A stretch of DNA of 64,000 nt from Saprospiraceae bacterium (GTDB lineage: Bacteria > Bacteroidota > Bacteroidia > Chitinophagales > Saprospiraceae). Location: positions 52,187-116,186 of the forward strand of contig JABWBR010000047.1 of the NCBI GenBank assembly GCA_013360405.1, in the 5' to 3' direction. The notes under the pieces were generated by a model. That model made no database searches. It was not told where the DNA came from and saw only the letters and a program-made list of their open reading frames with translations. The translations under genes were made by a program, and so were the position numbers. Each line of letters starts with the position of its first letter. The first letter of the stretch is position 1. This document shows positions 24,484-33,732 of this stretch, one piece after another.

Positions 24484-25437
24484 TTATTTGATCACCTCAA
24501 CTGAAGCAGGTATGTTTGCCGTGTCAGTAACAGGATTCCCTCCTATCCAAAACTTTCGCAATTTTTTCAAATTTTGTATTTCATAGGGAATTGACTGCAC
24601 TTCATTTTGTATAATAGACAATTCTTCCAGGTTTTTCAGGTGCAACAATCCATTGATAGTTTTTAAACCGCAATGTTCAATTGACAATACCTTTATTGTT
24701 GGCGGCAATATTGCCAAATTGAAGGCTTCTACAGGTATCCAGTCTAAAATTAACATCTCCAATTTCAAGCGCTGTCCCCCAAAGTCAATCGTATCGACAG
24801 GATTATCGCCAATATTCAGCATTTTTAAATTACGAAAACTATTTGGCATGACAAATTCTGAAAGATGATTGCCATATAAATTGAGGATTTTAAGCTTCAC
24901 AGCTTGCGCTATGGAAGGAGGTAAACTGGTGAATTGATTATCATCCAGTTGTAAATTTACCAATCGGGAGAGATCCAGGTTTGCCGGGAATACTTTAATC
25001 TGATTGCTCCCCAAATTTAAGATGGATAAATTGCTTAATATATTAAGGGAAGAATCTACTTCTCTCAATCTGTTGTTGCGCACCCATAATTCGTCCAATG
25101 TAAACCGTGAGCCTCTGAATTCATTAAAATTCAGCTCTTTTATCCGATTACCGCTCAATTCAACATACTCCAGTTTTGTCAGATTATCGAGCCTTCCATC
25201 TATAGACGAAATATTGTTGTCCGATAATTTCAGCAGTCGCAAATTCTTAAATGATTCAATGATCTCGGGGATAGTATCAAGCGATTGGTTGGATAAATCC
25301 AATTTGTATACTCTTTCGGGAATGAGCTTTGCCTGGTCTAAATTATTAATCCATAGATTCATATTGGCATCATACTGCCCAAAGGCTATTGATGTCATAT
25401 TTATACCTGCCAAAAAAGTGATAAGCACTTTATTCAT
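24484..25437 (-). CDS. Secreted leucine-rich repeat protein
   Basis: A 317-residue protein with an N-terminal signal (ITFLAGINMTSIAFGQ) and about nine leucine-rich repeats of the form L..L.LS.N.I..I, for example NLRLLKLSDNNISSI, NLSILNLGSNQIKVFP and KLKILNLYGNHLSEF. Repeats cover nearly the whole mature chain; no other domain is seen. LRR solenoids usually bind protein or glycan. No type IX sorting domain is visible. Base composition is more AT-rich than its neighbours. It is convergent with the unknown sdp-linked gene. Confidence 0.85.
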   Translation of the reverse strand: MNKVLITFLAGINMTSIAFGQYDANMNLWINNLDQAKLIPERVYKLDLSNQSLDTIPEIIESFKNLRLLKLSDNNISSIDGRLDNLTKLEYVELSGNRIKELNFNEFRGSRFTLDELWVRNNRLREVDSSLNILSNLSILNLGSNQIKVFPANLDLSRLVNLQLDDNQFTSLPPSIAQAVKLKILNLYGNHLSEFVMPNSFRNLKMLNIGDNPVDTIDFGGQRLKLEMLILDWIPVEAFNLAILPPTIKVLSIEHCGLKTINGLLHLKNLEELSIIQNEVQSIPYEIQNLKKLRKFWIGGNPVTDTANIPASVEVIK

Positions 25438-25511
25438 AAGGGGAAGTCTGTTGAAAACAAAGTTCGGAATTTTTTATTTGCAGACTCAAATAAAACGAGC
25501 AGCCGAGGCCA

Positions 25512-27440
25512 TCAATATTTCACCAATTTTTTCACCCCGGATTTCCCCGCCTTGTCGGTACATGTAAAAAAATAGGAGCCGGCAGACAAGTCCGATAGGT
25601 CAATGAGGATACTTTGCTTAAATACGCCTTTCCTGACTATCCTGCCCAGCAGGTCGCTTAGTTGCCAATCCATTTCGCGCTGGATATCGGCTTTGACCCG
25701 CACAAAATCACCTGCCGGGTTGGGGAAGATGCTCAGTTGAGGGAGGATAGCAGTCGGGCTTGCCGTTTCCAAAACACCGGTTTCGAATACCTGCGCGGTG
25801 TCGAGGTCAGTCACCTGTATATTGTCAAACCAAAAGCCGGCATTCTGAAGCGGGGAATGTTCAGCAACGATTTCAAAGCGGTCCACAGCGGCCCAGTCGA
25901 AGTCGCCCTGCGGGTTGTACCAGGTATCGTCTTCCCAGGCGCCGTGTTCAGTGAAGTCTGCAAGGGGGATATGTATGTGATGCCAGTGGCCGTCCCATGG
26001 AGCATAGGTTTCGTCGATAGTCACCCGCATGCGCCAGGGGTGGTCGTTGGGGCTGTCGGTGTCGGTATCGATAAAACGCATATCGAATTCCAGACCCGGC
26101 GTATTGCCCCGCACCAGAAAGTCGAGAGCATACCCTTCGCTGAGGAGATAGGTAAGGTCTTTGTCGGGGCGGAAATCAAAGCCGATATTGTTGTATTGGT
26201 CCGCGCCGGTCCAGCGAATGCAGTAGTCGCCGTTGTTGGGGAGGTCTTGCGAATAAAACAAAAGCGAGCCGTTGTTGTAGCTCGATTCGTATATTTTAGC
26301 GCCGATGTAGTCGGTATAGATAGGAAAACCTGTGCTGTCGGGCGTTGTAACAAAGGGCGATTGGGGAGGTATGTTGAAACCCAGCGCTTCGAGCATCGGC
26401 ACATTGAGGTCGTGGTCGAAAAGGCCGTCACTGCCGGCTTCGAAGAGCCCGAAGCCGCCATGGTAATCCCACATGGTCCAGGAGATGCCGTTGTTTTCGA
26501 GGTATTCACGGACGACCTCGTACCAGAATACCCGGTCGTCATTGTCGCTATTGGGCATGAATACGCCCATTTCGCCGCAATAGATGGGGACCTGTCGTTG
26601 TTCCCTGAACTGGACGGCGATATTGAGTAGCTGTTGCACCCTGGCCACCGTTCCGTCGTTGGCATAATTGTTAAACGCATCACCCACCCAGGTGCCTGCG
26701 AATGAAGGGGGCATCGAGGGCATGCCTGCCGCATTGTATGGGAAAGGCATATCTGCCAGCGGCACGAGCGAAGGCGTTACCCAACTAGCGCCCTGGTGCG
26801 TAAACAGGAAGGGATCGTAGAAATGAAAGGTATAAATCAGCTTGTCGTCGCTATAAACCGGCATATCATCGAGGTTGTAGTAGCTGTTCCAGCCTGCTCC
26901 ACCGACGATAATCCAGTGCGTATTGTCAACCGTGCGGATAGTCTGCACCACGTCCTGCTGGATGGCGTTCCAGAGCGCGTCGGAAATGCCGTGCGGTTCG
27001 TTGAGGATTTCGTAGTAGATCAGGTCGGAGCGGTTTTTGAAATGCTGGGCCATTTGCAGCCACACCTTTTCGAGGATGTTGCCGACGGCAGGGTCTGTAT
27101 CGGCAGCAGGATCGAAAGTATGGTTGTCAAAAATGAGGTGCAGGTTCAGTTCTTCGGCCCAGTCGGCTACTTCGTCAAGGAAATTGAGAAATAAAGGATC
27201 CAGGGTGTAGTTTGGGGCGCCGTTGGTCATGTAATGCAGGTTGACAGGCAGTCGGACGACGTCGCAGCCGAGGCTTTGGATTTGCTCGAAATCCTGTTTG
27301 GTGTACTTGGAAAACTGTATACCCTGGGCGCTGTTTGCCTGAAACCAGCCGGTGAGGTTCACGCCCCGGTTGAAGGGTGTATTTTGAGCAATAAGCGATT
27401 GGACGCCGATGAACAGGCAAAGGATTGAAAGTCTGTACAT
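25512..27440 (-). CDS. GH5 endoglucanase-like enzyme with CBM and type IX sorting domain
   Basis: From MYRLSILCLF it has 642 residues: signal peptide ending SLIAQ, a GH5 barrel (VNLTGWFQ, VVRLPVNLHYM, the acid/base Glu in YEILNEPHG and the nucleophile Glu in IYCGEMGVF), then a CBM-like beta-sandwich with RWTGADQYNNIGFDFRP and WYNPQGDFDWAAVDRFEIV, and a C-terminal type A type IX secretion domain (SIFPNPAGDFVRV ... LSDLSAGSYFFTCTDKAGKSGVKKLVKY at the very end). It likely hydrolyses beta-glucan or mannan outside the cell or on its surface. It stands alone, with no Sus genes beside it. Confidence 0.92.
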   Translation of the reverse strand: MYRLSILCLFIGVQSLIAQNTPFNRGVNLTGWFQANSAQGIQFSKYTKQDFEQIQSLGCDVVRLPVNLHYMTNGAPNYTLDPLFLNFLDEVADWAEELNLHLIFDNHTFDPAADTDPAVGNILEKVWLQMAQHFKNRSDLIYYEILNEPHGISDALWNAIQQDVVQTIRTVDNTHWIIVGGAGWNSYYNLDDMPVYSDDKLIYTFHFYDPFLFTHQGASWVTPSLVPLADMPFPYNAAGMPSMPPSFAGTWVGDAFNNYANDGTVARVQQLLNIAVQFREQRQVPIYCGEMGVFMPNSDNDDRVFWYEVVREYLENNGISWTMWDYHGGFGLFEAGSDGLFDHDLNVPMLEALGFNIPPQSPFVTTPDSTGFPIYTDYIGAKIYESSYNNGSLLFYSQDLPNNGDYCIRWTGADQYNNIGFDFRPDKDLTYLLSEGYALDFLVRGNTPGLEFDMRFIDTDTDSPNDHPWRMRVTIDETYAPWDGHWHHIHIPLADFTEHGAWEDDTWYNPQGDFDWAAVDRFEIVAEHSPLQNAGFWFDNIQVTDLDTAQVFETGVLETASPTAILPQLSIFPNPAGDFVRVKADIQREMDWQLSDLLGRIVRKGVFKQSILIDLSDLSAGSYFFTCTDKAGKSGVKKLVKY

Positions 27441-27557
27441 CAACTTAATGGTAGAATTAGGCGGCATCGGTGTTGTTTTTTGACAAACAGCTAATATCGG
27501 ATTTTTTTTGATATTTATCGATTACCCCATAAACCCATAAACCCAATAAACAAACTC

Positions 27558-28925
27558 TTAACACTGACTCTGAAAAACCGGCAACTTGACATCTTGCGGG
27601 ACAACTTCCTTCCGCTTTGACATATCTATTGGGTAGTTCCCTCTTAGCTTTTTTAAACAATAAAAAGTATTCATGAAAAGCATCAATAAAAAAGCTCCTC
27701 TTCGCAATGTAAAACCTTTGATTATCCTTTTTAGTGAGTTTTTGAAGCTGAAGCTTTTTTCCCACAATTCCCTGTGAGCCTGTAATAGCTCAGCGGGGGT
27801 CAGATTATTGGGTTGAAACGCTACATTGTATCCGTTGTAATAATTCCAGCCCCTGTCTTCCAGCATTCTGTCTTCTACTTTTAATTTTTCATATAATTCA
27901 GTGCCTTTAAACGGCGTCATAATACTCAAAAAAGGCACGTCGATGCCTATTTCCATCAGTCGGTCTGACATAGAGACAATTGCCGCATAATCATCATTAT
28001 CAAAACCGGCTATAAAACCCGCCATCACGGCAATTCCCCTTTTTCTGATTTCAGTTACAGCCGTTTTGTAATTTTCAATTTTGTTTTGTCTTTTGTTGGC
28101 ATCTTTTAAAGAAGCTACCCCAAAAGATTCAATCCCCAGAAAAACCCCGATGCATCCCGATTTTTTCATCAAATCAAGCAGCTCGGCATCCTGGGCTATG
28201 TCCATGCTGGCCTGGGTAAGCCACCACTTTTTTAATGGAATCATTTCTTTTAGCAATGATTTTATGTAGGGCCTCCTGATCGTTAAATTATCATCCCAGA
28301 ACCAAACAACCTTTCTTTGCCACCAGTAAGGAAAATCATCATACGAAGCATCTCTTATTACGTCTTCTATAGGGCGTAATCGAAACCCCGGATTCAAAGA
28401 AGGTACCGTACAAAACGAACAAGAAAAAGGACAACCTCTGGTGGCTTGCAGTACTTTTTTTATAAAATATTTGTTGGGCAATAAATCATAGCGGGGGGTT
28501 GGCAAATTTTTCATATCACAAGGAGTGCCGCGATAGATATTTTTCAATATCCCTTTTTCAGCGTCGTGTAGTAATAATTCCCACACATTTTCCGCCTCCC
28601 CTGTGACAATAGAATCAAAATATTGCAGCGACTCTTCCTCGTTATAAGTAACATGAGGCCCTCCTCCAATTACCATTTTATTTTTCTTCTTGTACTCGCC
28701 GGCAATATGATATGCGGCATTGGCAAAACCGCTGAAAAAAGAAATAGCTACTAAATCGGCATCTGAATCAAAATCTATCGCTTCTACTTGCTGGTGAATC
28801 ACTTTTACCTCGTGTTGGTGAGGCGTAATTGCAGCCAGATGTATTCCCGTTATGGGAGGAACAAAATCTTTTTCGTGCCCAAATTCGTAACGCTGAATGT
28901 AGGCTACTATTATGTCAATCTTCAT
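27558..28925 (-). CDS. B12-binding radical SAM enzyme
   Basis: A 455-residue protein. An N-terminal cobalamin-binding-type domain ([38 protein letters not shown]) precedes a radical SAM core with the cluster motif CPFSCSFC (about residues 165-172) and [15 protein letters not shown], then a C-terminal domain ending in a hydrophobic, Lys-rich tail. This class B layout is used for methylations and rearrangements, often in lipid, cofactor or natural product synthesis; the substrate cannot be told. A 17-bp palindrome (28960-28976) that holds a TAACTTTG promoter element lies 35 bp upstream and is shared with the 57.7-58.8 kb operon. Confidence 0.9.
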   Translation of the reverse strand: MKIDIIVAYIQRYEFGHEKDFVPPITGIHLAAITPHQHEVKVIHQQVEAIDFDSDADLVAISFFSGFANAAYHIAGEYKKKNKMVIGGGPHVTYNEEESLQYFDSIVTGEAENVWELLLHDAEKGILKNIYRGTPCDMKNLPTPRYDLLPNKYFIKKVLQATRGCPFSCSFCTVPSLNPGFRLRPIEDVIRDASYDDFPYWWQRKVVWFWDDNLTIRRPYIKSLLKEMIPLKKWWLTQASMDIAQDAELLDLMKKSGCIGVFLGIESFGVASLKDANKRQNKIENYKTAVTEIRKRGIAVMAGFIAGFDNDDYAAIVSMSDRLMEIGIDVPFLSIMTPFKGTELYEKLKVEDRMLEDRGWNYYNGYNVAFQPNNLTPAELLQAHRELWEKSFSFKNSLKRIIKGFTLRRGAFLLMLFMNTFYCLKKLRGNYPIDMSKRKEVVPQDVKLPVFQSQC

Positions 28926-28959
28926 GAGAGTGGGTTGTGGATGTTATGAATTTAAAAGT

Positions 28960-28976
28960 ACTTTGAAATTCAAAGT
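28960..28976 (-). promoter_or_regulatory. Operator palindrome ACTTTGAAATTCAAAGT upstream of the radical SAM gene
   Basis: A perfect 8-bp inverted repeat around one central base. On the minus strand its left half contributes to TAACTTTG, a match to the TAnnTTTG promoter element, so a bound regulator would block transcription. An identical 17-mer is found at 58740-58756 and a near copy at 57744-57760, both next to a winged-helix regulator gene. Confidence 0.65.
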
Positions 28977-29024
28977 TAATGTACAAACCCAAACTTTCCA
29001 AGTTTACAGCAAGGAAAGTATGAA

Positions 29025-29110
29025 TATTCCCGAAAATCCATAATCTTGGCTTTATGAATCAGAAAATCGCCCAGATAGCCCTCATTTATACCTTGTGCAG
29101 CCATAAATTG
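29025..29110 (+). pseudogene. Vestige of a glyoxalase gene start, duplicate of 32061-32109
   Basis: The 49 bases at 29025-29073 match 32061-32109 at 45 positions. They include the leader and the first codons MNQKIAQ of the intact glyoxalase gene at 32090. After MNQKIAQIAL the frame goes on without glyoxalase resemblance. The copies lie as direct repeats on either side of the FG-GAP gene. Confidence 0.7.
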
Positions 29111-29152
29111 GACGCGGTCCAAATGAATTCCAAAGCGCGCTACCTGGCATGG

Positions 29153-31948
29153 TCAGTCGGTAATAATTATTTTTTTTGTAGTAATTAATTTGCTGTCTTG
29201 CGTCAAGTACACGAAATACAACCCGTTTGGAAGGTTGTCGCGATTAAGGGTTATTGTCTGTCCATTGAAGTTATTGATTTGCATAACAACTTGCCCTGAC
29301 GGGTTGTAAACTGTTATGGCCGCATTAATCAACGGATTGCCGGCCTGCAATGTGGCTAAACTTGAAAAAGGATTTGGATAAATAATGACGTCCGTTCCAT
29401 TTTGAATGATCTCATAAACGCCAACCGAAGGACTATGCCCGTAGAGGATAAAATCCTGGTTGTCGCGGCAAAAATAAATATCGATATTTCCATCCTGGTT
29501 GATATCTGCAAGTTGCAAAGATTTGGCAAACCAGGCTTCTCTTAGTTCGGGTTGTGGAAAATAATTGCTTGTTTCATTTGAAAACGCGCCATCTCCATTG
29601 CTAATGAAAACCTGGCTTTCCCCGAAGTCGGCGGTAATAAAATCATCAGACCCGTCATTATTGATGTCGACTACTTCTACATCCCATGTAGCACCGGATA
29701 TGCCTGTATTTACAATGGTTTGAGATAAACTGAAAGCCGGGTTCGAGGCGTTTCCCGTGTTAAGATATATGTTTATAGGGAGGTTTTCATGGCTACTTAC
29801 TTCTACTACATCCATCAAATTATCCCCGTTAAAATCGCCAAAGTGTATTCCTGTGGCGATGCTTGGAGCAAACGGAGTAAACATGGTGTAATTTAGATCA
29901 GTAGTGATCGGAGCAGTCGATAGATAGATGCAGGAAACGCCAATTTGATTCGCTACAAGAATATCTTTAAACCCGTCATTATTAATATCTGCAAAATCGC
30001 AATTTATGCTTATCAAGTTATCGGCTGGAAGCCAGAGCGAGGTTTTGTCTTCAAACAACCCGGTATCGTGGTTCCATGAATAAACTCTGTTTTGTTCACC
30101 TGTGCCTCCTTCGGTTCCATTGGGAAAAAAGACATCCATAAACCCATCGTTATCCAAGTCGGCAAATCGCAATTGGTTCGTATGAATTGAAGAAGAGAAG
30201 GCGCTTCCCCAGGTTGAGCTACTATCCGTAAAGTTCAAATTACCGTTATTGCGATATATTTTTGTTCCATGATACCCTGAAATAATAATATCCTTGAAAC
30301 CGTCATTATTTACATCGGCGATATCTACTCCTCTATTGTTAGTTAATGAAGACGGGAGAATATTTGATCGGTCTTCGAAATAAGGATAACCGCCGGCGGT
30401 TCCTTCCTGGATATAAACAGAGAAAGGGATTTCTTCCAAAAAAACAACATTGACAATATCCATATCGCCGTCGTTGTCCAAATCTGCTATTGCTGCTGCT
30501 TCCGTATTTTCGCCGTCGGGCGGCAAATTAGTCGTTGTCGCATCGATAAATGCTCCCGAAGTGTTTTGCAGCCACAGCCGTAGTTGTTCGTAACTACCCG
30601 CGAGAATTGCATCGGCTTTGCCGTCGTTGTTAAGATCATCAATGCAGGCTCCGAGAGCGCTAAAAATATGCGGTTTCATAATTGACTGGTGCAAGGGAAC
30701 ACTGCCTGTTATGTCAACAAATGTATTATCGGGTTGCTTGATAAAAATCTTGGACTTCTGGCCGGCAATGAAAAGATCTTTTCTGCCGTCATTATTTACA
30801 TCCGCAAACTGGGCTTCAAACCCGGTAAAGTTGAAGGTATCAGCAGTAATTAAATATTGAGCGGTATCCTCATTGAGTTTCCCTGTTCCGTCATTAATAA
30901 ATAGGCGGGTTCTTTCATGTAGGTTTCCAGCCCTTGCATCCATCGTCAGCACTAAATCTATGAATCCGTCGTTGTTAATATCGTCTGTCGCTGCTGCTGT
31001 TGCCGGATATTTGATTAATGGAAACTTTGTCTTATCCCAATTAAATTTCCCAGGGTTTTGTGGATCATTCAAGTATAATTTGGAAAAATACAATGTATCA
31101 TTAAGCGGCAATGAATATAGCGGTAGGGTCATAAGAGTAGCAATACCTGGATGGTAATAATTGACGATGAAAATATCGTCAAAAGCATCATTATTAAAAT
31201 CTGCTATTACAACATCGGTGCTAACGTCTTCATATATTAAGCCGGAAACGGAATTGGAAGGCTCATGATATACGGGGCAACTATCGGCATCATAAGCCCC
31301 GGTGCTAAGGAACAAATCATTTTGTAAAAATCTCCAATATCCGCCGGAGACTATTTCTACGCTTCCTGTGTTAATATTTTCAAACGGTCCCGGCAATGGC
31401 AAAAACCGTATGAATCCATTGGCGAATACAAAATCGGGGATGGTATCATGGTTTAATTTTCCAAAAGCGACACCAAGGCTGTAATTGTATTGATTTACAT
31501 TGAAAAAACCGGCCATGTCAATCGGAAAGTTGCTGCTTTTATCGGTAAAACTTCCATCTCCATTGTTTAACAAAATCATATCCTGACCGGTAGCGGACAT
31601 AAAATTACCTCCCGATTCGGGGCCTCTTGCAATGACGATGTCAGAAAAACCGTCTGCATTCAAATCTAATACGACGGCCTTATAACTTCCGCCTGCGATT
31701 TGCCAGGATGCGGTGTCAGGTGATGAAAAGAATGTCCCGTCGCCGTTGTTTATTAAGAACAAGTCTTTTTGAAAACCCCGGGAGATAAAAACATCATTCC
31801 AACCATCGTTATTCATATCAATAGTTGCAGCCGACCAGTTGCCCTGCCCGGAAAGAGGTATAGCGTAACCTGGCACATTAAAATTGGCAATTTGAGCAAG
31901 GCTGGTGAAAGAAAATAGCGTATATAATATTATTATAAGTTTTTTCAT
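29153..31948 (-). CDS. Large FG-GAP/VCBS repeat protein with type IX sorting domain
   Basis: A 931-residue exported protein: signal peptide IIILYTLFSFTSLAQ, then many FG-GAP/VCBS-type blades marked by calcium-binding runs such as DMNNDGWNDVFI, DLNADGFSDIVIA, DINNDGFIDLVLT, DVNNDGRKDLFI, DLDNDGDMDIV and DINQDGNIDIYF, and a C-terminal type A sorting domain (IIYPNPFSSLATLQA ... NLPNGLYFVYLTQDSKLITTKKIIITD at the end). It should be a beta-propeller protein exported by the type IX system to the surface or medium. It is AT-richer than its flanks and lies between 49-bp direct repeats. Confidence 0.93.
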   Translation of the reverse strand: MKKLIIILYTLFSFTSLAQIANFNVPGYAIPLSGQGNWSAATIDMNNDGWNDVFISRGFQKDLFLINNGDGTFFSSPDTASWQIAGGSYKAVVLDLNADGFSDIVIARGPESGGNFMSATGQDMILLNNGDGSFTDKSSNFPIDMAGFFNVNQYNYSLGVAFGKLNHDTIPDFVFANGFIRFLPLPGPFENINTGSVEIVSGGYWRFLQNDLFLSTGAYDADSCPVYHEPSNSVSGLIYEDVSTDVVIADFNNDAFDDIFIVNYYHPGIATLMTLPLYSLPLNDTLYFSKLYLNDPQNPGKFNWDKTKFPLIKYPATAAATDDINNDGFIDLVLTMDARAGNLHERTRLFINDGTGKLNEDTAQYLITADTFNFTGFEAQFADVNNDGRKDLFIAGQKSKIFIKQPDNTFVDITGSVPLHQSIMKPHIFSALGACIDDLNNDGKADAILAGSYEQLRLWLQNTSGAFIDATTTNLPPDGENTEAAAIADLDNDGDMDIVNVVFLEEIPFSVYIQEGTAGGYPYFEDRSNILPSSLTNNRGVDIADVNNDGFKDIIISGYHGTKIYRNNGNLNFTDSSSTWGSAFSSSIHTNQLRFADLDNDGFMDVFFPNGTEGGTGEQNRVYSWNHDTGLFEDKTSLWLPADNLISINCDFADINNDGFKDILVANQIGVSCIYLSTAPITTDLNYTMFTPFAPSIATGIHFGDFNGDNLMDVVEVSSHENLPINIYLNTGNASNPAFSLSQTIVNTGISGATWDVEVVDINNDGSDDFITADFGESQVFISNGDGAFSNETSNYFPQPELREAWFAKSLQLADINQDGNIDIYFCRDNQDFILYGHSPSVGVYEIIQNGTDVIIYPNPFSSLATLQAGNPLINAAITVYNPSGQVVMQINNFNGQTITLNRDNLPNGLYFVYLTQDSKLITTKKIIITD

Positions 31949-32060
31949 ATGCTATGTTTTTCTAAGCGTAAAGATAAATATACTCCTGTTTTAGTAATTT
32001 TTACCACACATTTGTGCGCGCTCATTATTAACGGCGCGAAGTACATGTTTTTTATTGCCA

Positions 32061-32109
32061 TATCCCCGAAAATTGCTAATCTTGGCTTTATGAATCAGAA
32101 AATCGCCCA
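32061..32109 (+). repeat. Direct repeat copy 2 flanking the FG-GAP gene
   Basis: Matches 29025-29073 at 45 of 49 bases, with the last 28 identical. It spans the leader and first codons of the glyoxalase gene. Together the two copies bracket a 3-kb segment holding the FG-GAP gene. Confidence 0.8.
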
Positions 32110-32482
32110 ACTTGCCCTGGTCGTAAGCGACTACGACGAAGCCATTGCTTTTTACACCCAAAAGCTGCATTTTAGACTCGTTGAAGACACCCGGCTCAGC
32201 GACACCAAGCGCTGGGTAGTAGTAGCTCCTCCAGGAGAGGGCGACTGCCGGCTGTTGCTGGCCCAGGCCGCCAACGAGGAGCAGAAAAGCCGGGTGGGCA
32301 ACCAGACCGGCGGGCGGGTGTTTCTCTTTCTGCATACCGACGATTTTGACAGAGACTACCAAAACCTGCTCGAACAGGGAGTCCAAATTATCAGGGAGCC
32401 CTCGGTGGAAGCCTACGGCATAGTCTGCGTTTTTGCAGATTTGTATGGGAATTTGTGGGACATGATTGGGGAGAGGGAGTGA
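32090..32482 (+). CDS. Glyoxalase/VOC-family protein
   Basis: A 130-residue single-domain vicinal oxygen chelate protein. The fold is shown by IAQLALVVSDYDEAIAFYTQKLHF at the N-terminus, RWVVVAPPG, RVFLFLHTDDFDRDYQNLLEQGV and YGIVCVFADLYGNLWDMIG, where the last Glu/His-type metal position is in the DLYGNLWD region. Such proteins include glyoxalases, dioxygenases and resistance proteins; substrate unknown. The ATG at 32090 is chosen because the VOC fold starts there. Its leader and first codons are duplicated at 29025. Confidence 0.87.
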   Translation: MNQKIAQLALVVSDYDEAIAFYTQKLHFRLVEDTRLSDTKRWVVVAPPGEGDCRLLLAQAANEEQKSRVGNQTGGRVFLFLHTDDFDRDYQNLLEQGVQIIREPSVEAYGIVCVFADLYGNLWDMIGERE

Positions 32483-32483
32483 G

Positions 32484-32608
32484 GGAGTGAGGGAGAGAGG
32501 GAGAGACTTGGCGAGGGGGCGACTTTACGACTTTAGGACTTTAGGACTTTTCAACGTCCTGAACTAAACCCAATCGCTAAACTGCGCATGCACTAAACCC
32601 TATTAAAC
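32484..32608. repeat. Short-word repeats and dispersed repeat family member 2
   Basis: After the glyoxalase stop come GGGAGTGAGGGAGTGAGGG repeats, then three copies of GACTTTA(G/C)(G)A-type words (GACTTTACGACTTTAGGACT and onward), then 32564-32608, which is the reverse complement of the element at 5281-5358 (words ACTAAACCC, AATCGCTAAAC, TGCGCATGCACTAAACCCTA). Confidence 0.7.
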
Positions 32609-32625
32609 AATAAAAAATCCATATC

Positions 32626-32991
32626 ATGAAATTTATCCTGAACCTCGTTATTCTGATCTTTTTGATGGGCAGCCGGGGGGCTGATGCCCAGCCGCTTTTC
32701 CAAACCGGGAGTGCTTTCGTACAATCTTTGTGTATTAGCCCCGATGAGCGCATCATTGCTGTGGAAGGTGAATCAAGTGAAATAGTGCTTTGGGACCTGG
32801 GCACGCGTAAAAAAAACACTACGCTTAAACGGCGGGCAACTATTCGCAAGCCTGATGAAGAAAACCCGCTGACCGGATTTATGCCTTTTGTATTTGGCGG
32901 TATTTCGCGTAGTTTTTTTACGCCCAATGGCAAACATCTCATTGCTTGTAGTGAAAAAGGTGTTTTGGAATATCTGCTTTTATTTCTCTGA
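32626..32991 (+). pseudogene. Truncated WD40-repeat protein gene
   Basis: The 121-residue frame begins with a signal peptide (ILIFLMGSRGADAQ) and two WD40-like strands, VQSLCISPDERIIAVEGESSEIVLWDLGT and TPNGKHLIACSEKGVLEY, then ends in LLLFL and a stop. WD40 proteins have at least four to seven blades, so most of the gene is missing. Its last 53 bases overlap, antisense, the 3' end of the DKNYY gene. It looks like a leftover from a deletion or insertion whose junction lies near 32970-32990. Confidence 0.7.
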
Positions 32992-33604
32992 ATCCCTTGA
33001 ATTTTCTTGTTTTTGTTTCTCCGGTTGCCGCTTCGCCTACGATCACGCGGTGAATATTAAGAGTATCCAGCCAGGCATAGTCAGGATTGAATTCAATGAA
33101 ATTGGAAAGTAGTATAGATGATTTCGAGCTCGACATGAAGTCGTCCTTATTGGTTACTACAAATTCATTGATTTCGTTTTTGTTTAGTTGCAGTGGGATC
33201 ATCCCGCAGTACACGTCATTTTTGTCTTTCGAATAAAGAAAATCTATATGTTGAAAGGTTTTTGGGTCAGCAAATAAAACGATACTCCAATCCAGGTATA
33301 CATTTGATTTGTCTATTGCGTAGCCGTTGTCGGTCACTACTTCAAAAGTCTTTGGGTCGGCCTTTTCAATTTTTGTACCCAAATAAAAAACAGCCTGTTT
33401 GTCAGCGGCGTAGTTTTTATTTTTCAATATTTTGAATGTTTCGCTGTCTGCCGATTCGACTAATTTCACCCTGCGACCGGCTGATTCGTCGTAGGAAACC
33501 CATATCCATACACCGTTTTCATAATTATACCCGCTGTTGCAAGACGTCAGGAAGAAGGAAGTAAATATGGCTGCTAGTATTGTTATTGGTCGTTGTATTT
33601 TCAT
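32939..33604 (-). CDS. DKNYY-type lipoprotein, unknown function
   Basis: A 221-residue lipoprotein starting MKIQRPITILAAIFTSFFLTSC (Cys of lipobox near residue 21). The mature part has the repeated pattern seen in DKNYY proteins: NYAADKQAVFYLGTKIEKADPKTF, GYAIDKSNVYLDWSIVLFADPKTF and LYSKDKNDVYCGMIPLQ. Function is unknown in the family. The last 15 or so residues are encoded antisense to the WD40 remnant, so the C-terminus may be secondary. A strong terminator lies just upstream, separating it from the propeller gene. Confidence 0.82.
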   Translation of the reverse strand: MKIQRPITILAAIFTSFFLTSCNSGYNYENGVWIWVSYDESAGRRVKLVESADSETFKILKNKNYAADKQAVFYLGTKIEKADPKTFEVVTDNGYAIDKSNVYLDWSIVLFADPKTFQHIDFLYSKDKNDVYCGMIPLQLNKNEINEFVVTNKDDFMSSSKSSILLSNFIEFNPDYAWLDTLNIHRVIVGEAATGETKTRKFKGFREIKADIPKHLFHYKQ

Positions 33605-33640
33605 GTGAGGAGGTATAATTGTACTCAATGGTAATTTTAT

Positions 33641-33678
33641 AAAAAAAGCCACAGACATTTGCAGTCTGTGGCTTTTTT
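33641..33678. terminator. Bidirectional rho-independent terminator
   Basis: GCCACAGAC (33648-33656) pairs perfectly with GTCTGTGGC (33664-33672) around a 7-base loop, with a run of A before and a run of T after. On the minus strand it follows the propeller gene and precedes the DKNYY gene. Confidence 0.9.
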
Positions 33679-33732
33679 ATGAAAATATATTAGCTCGAAC
33701 TTTAGACTATCTCACTTGAATTTGGCCCTGCG

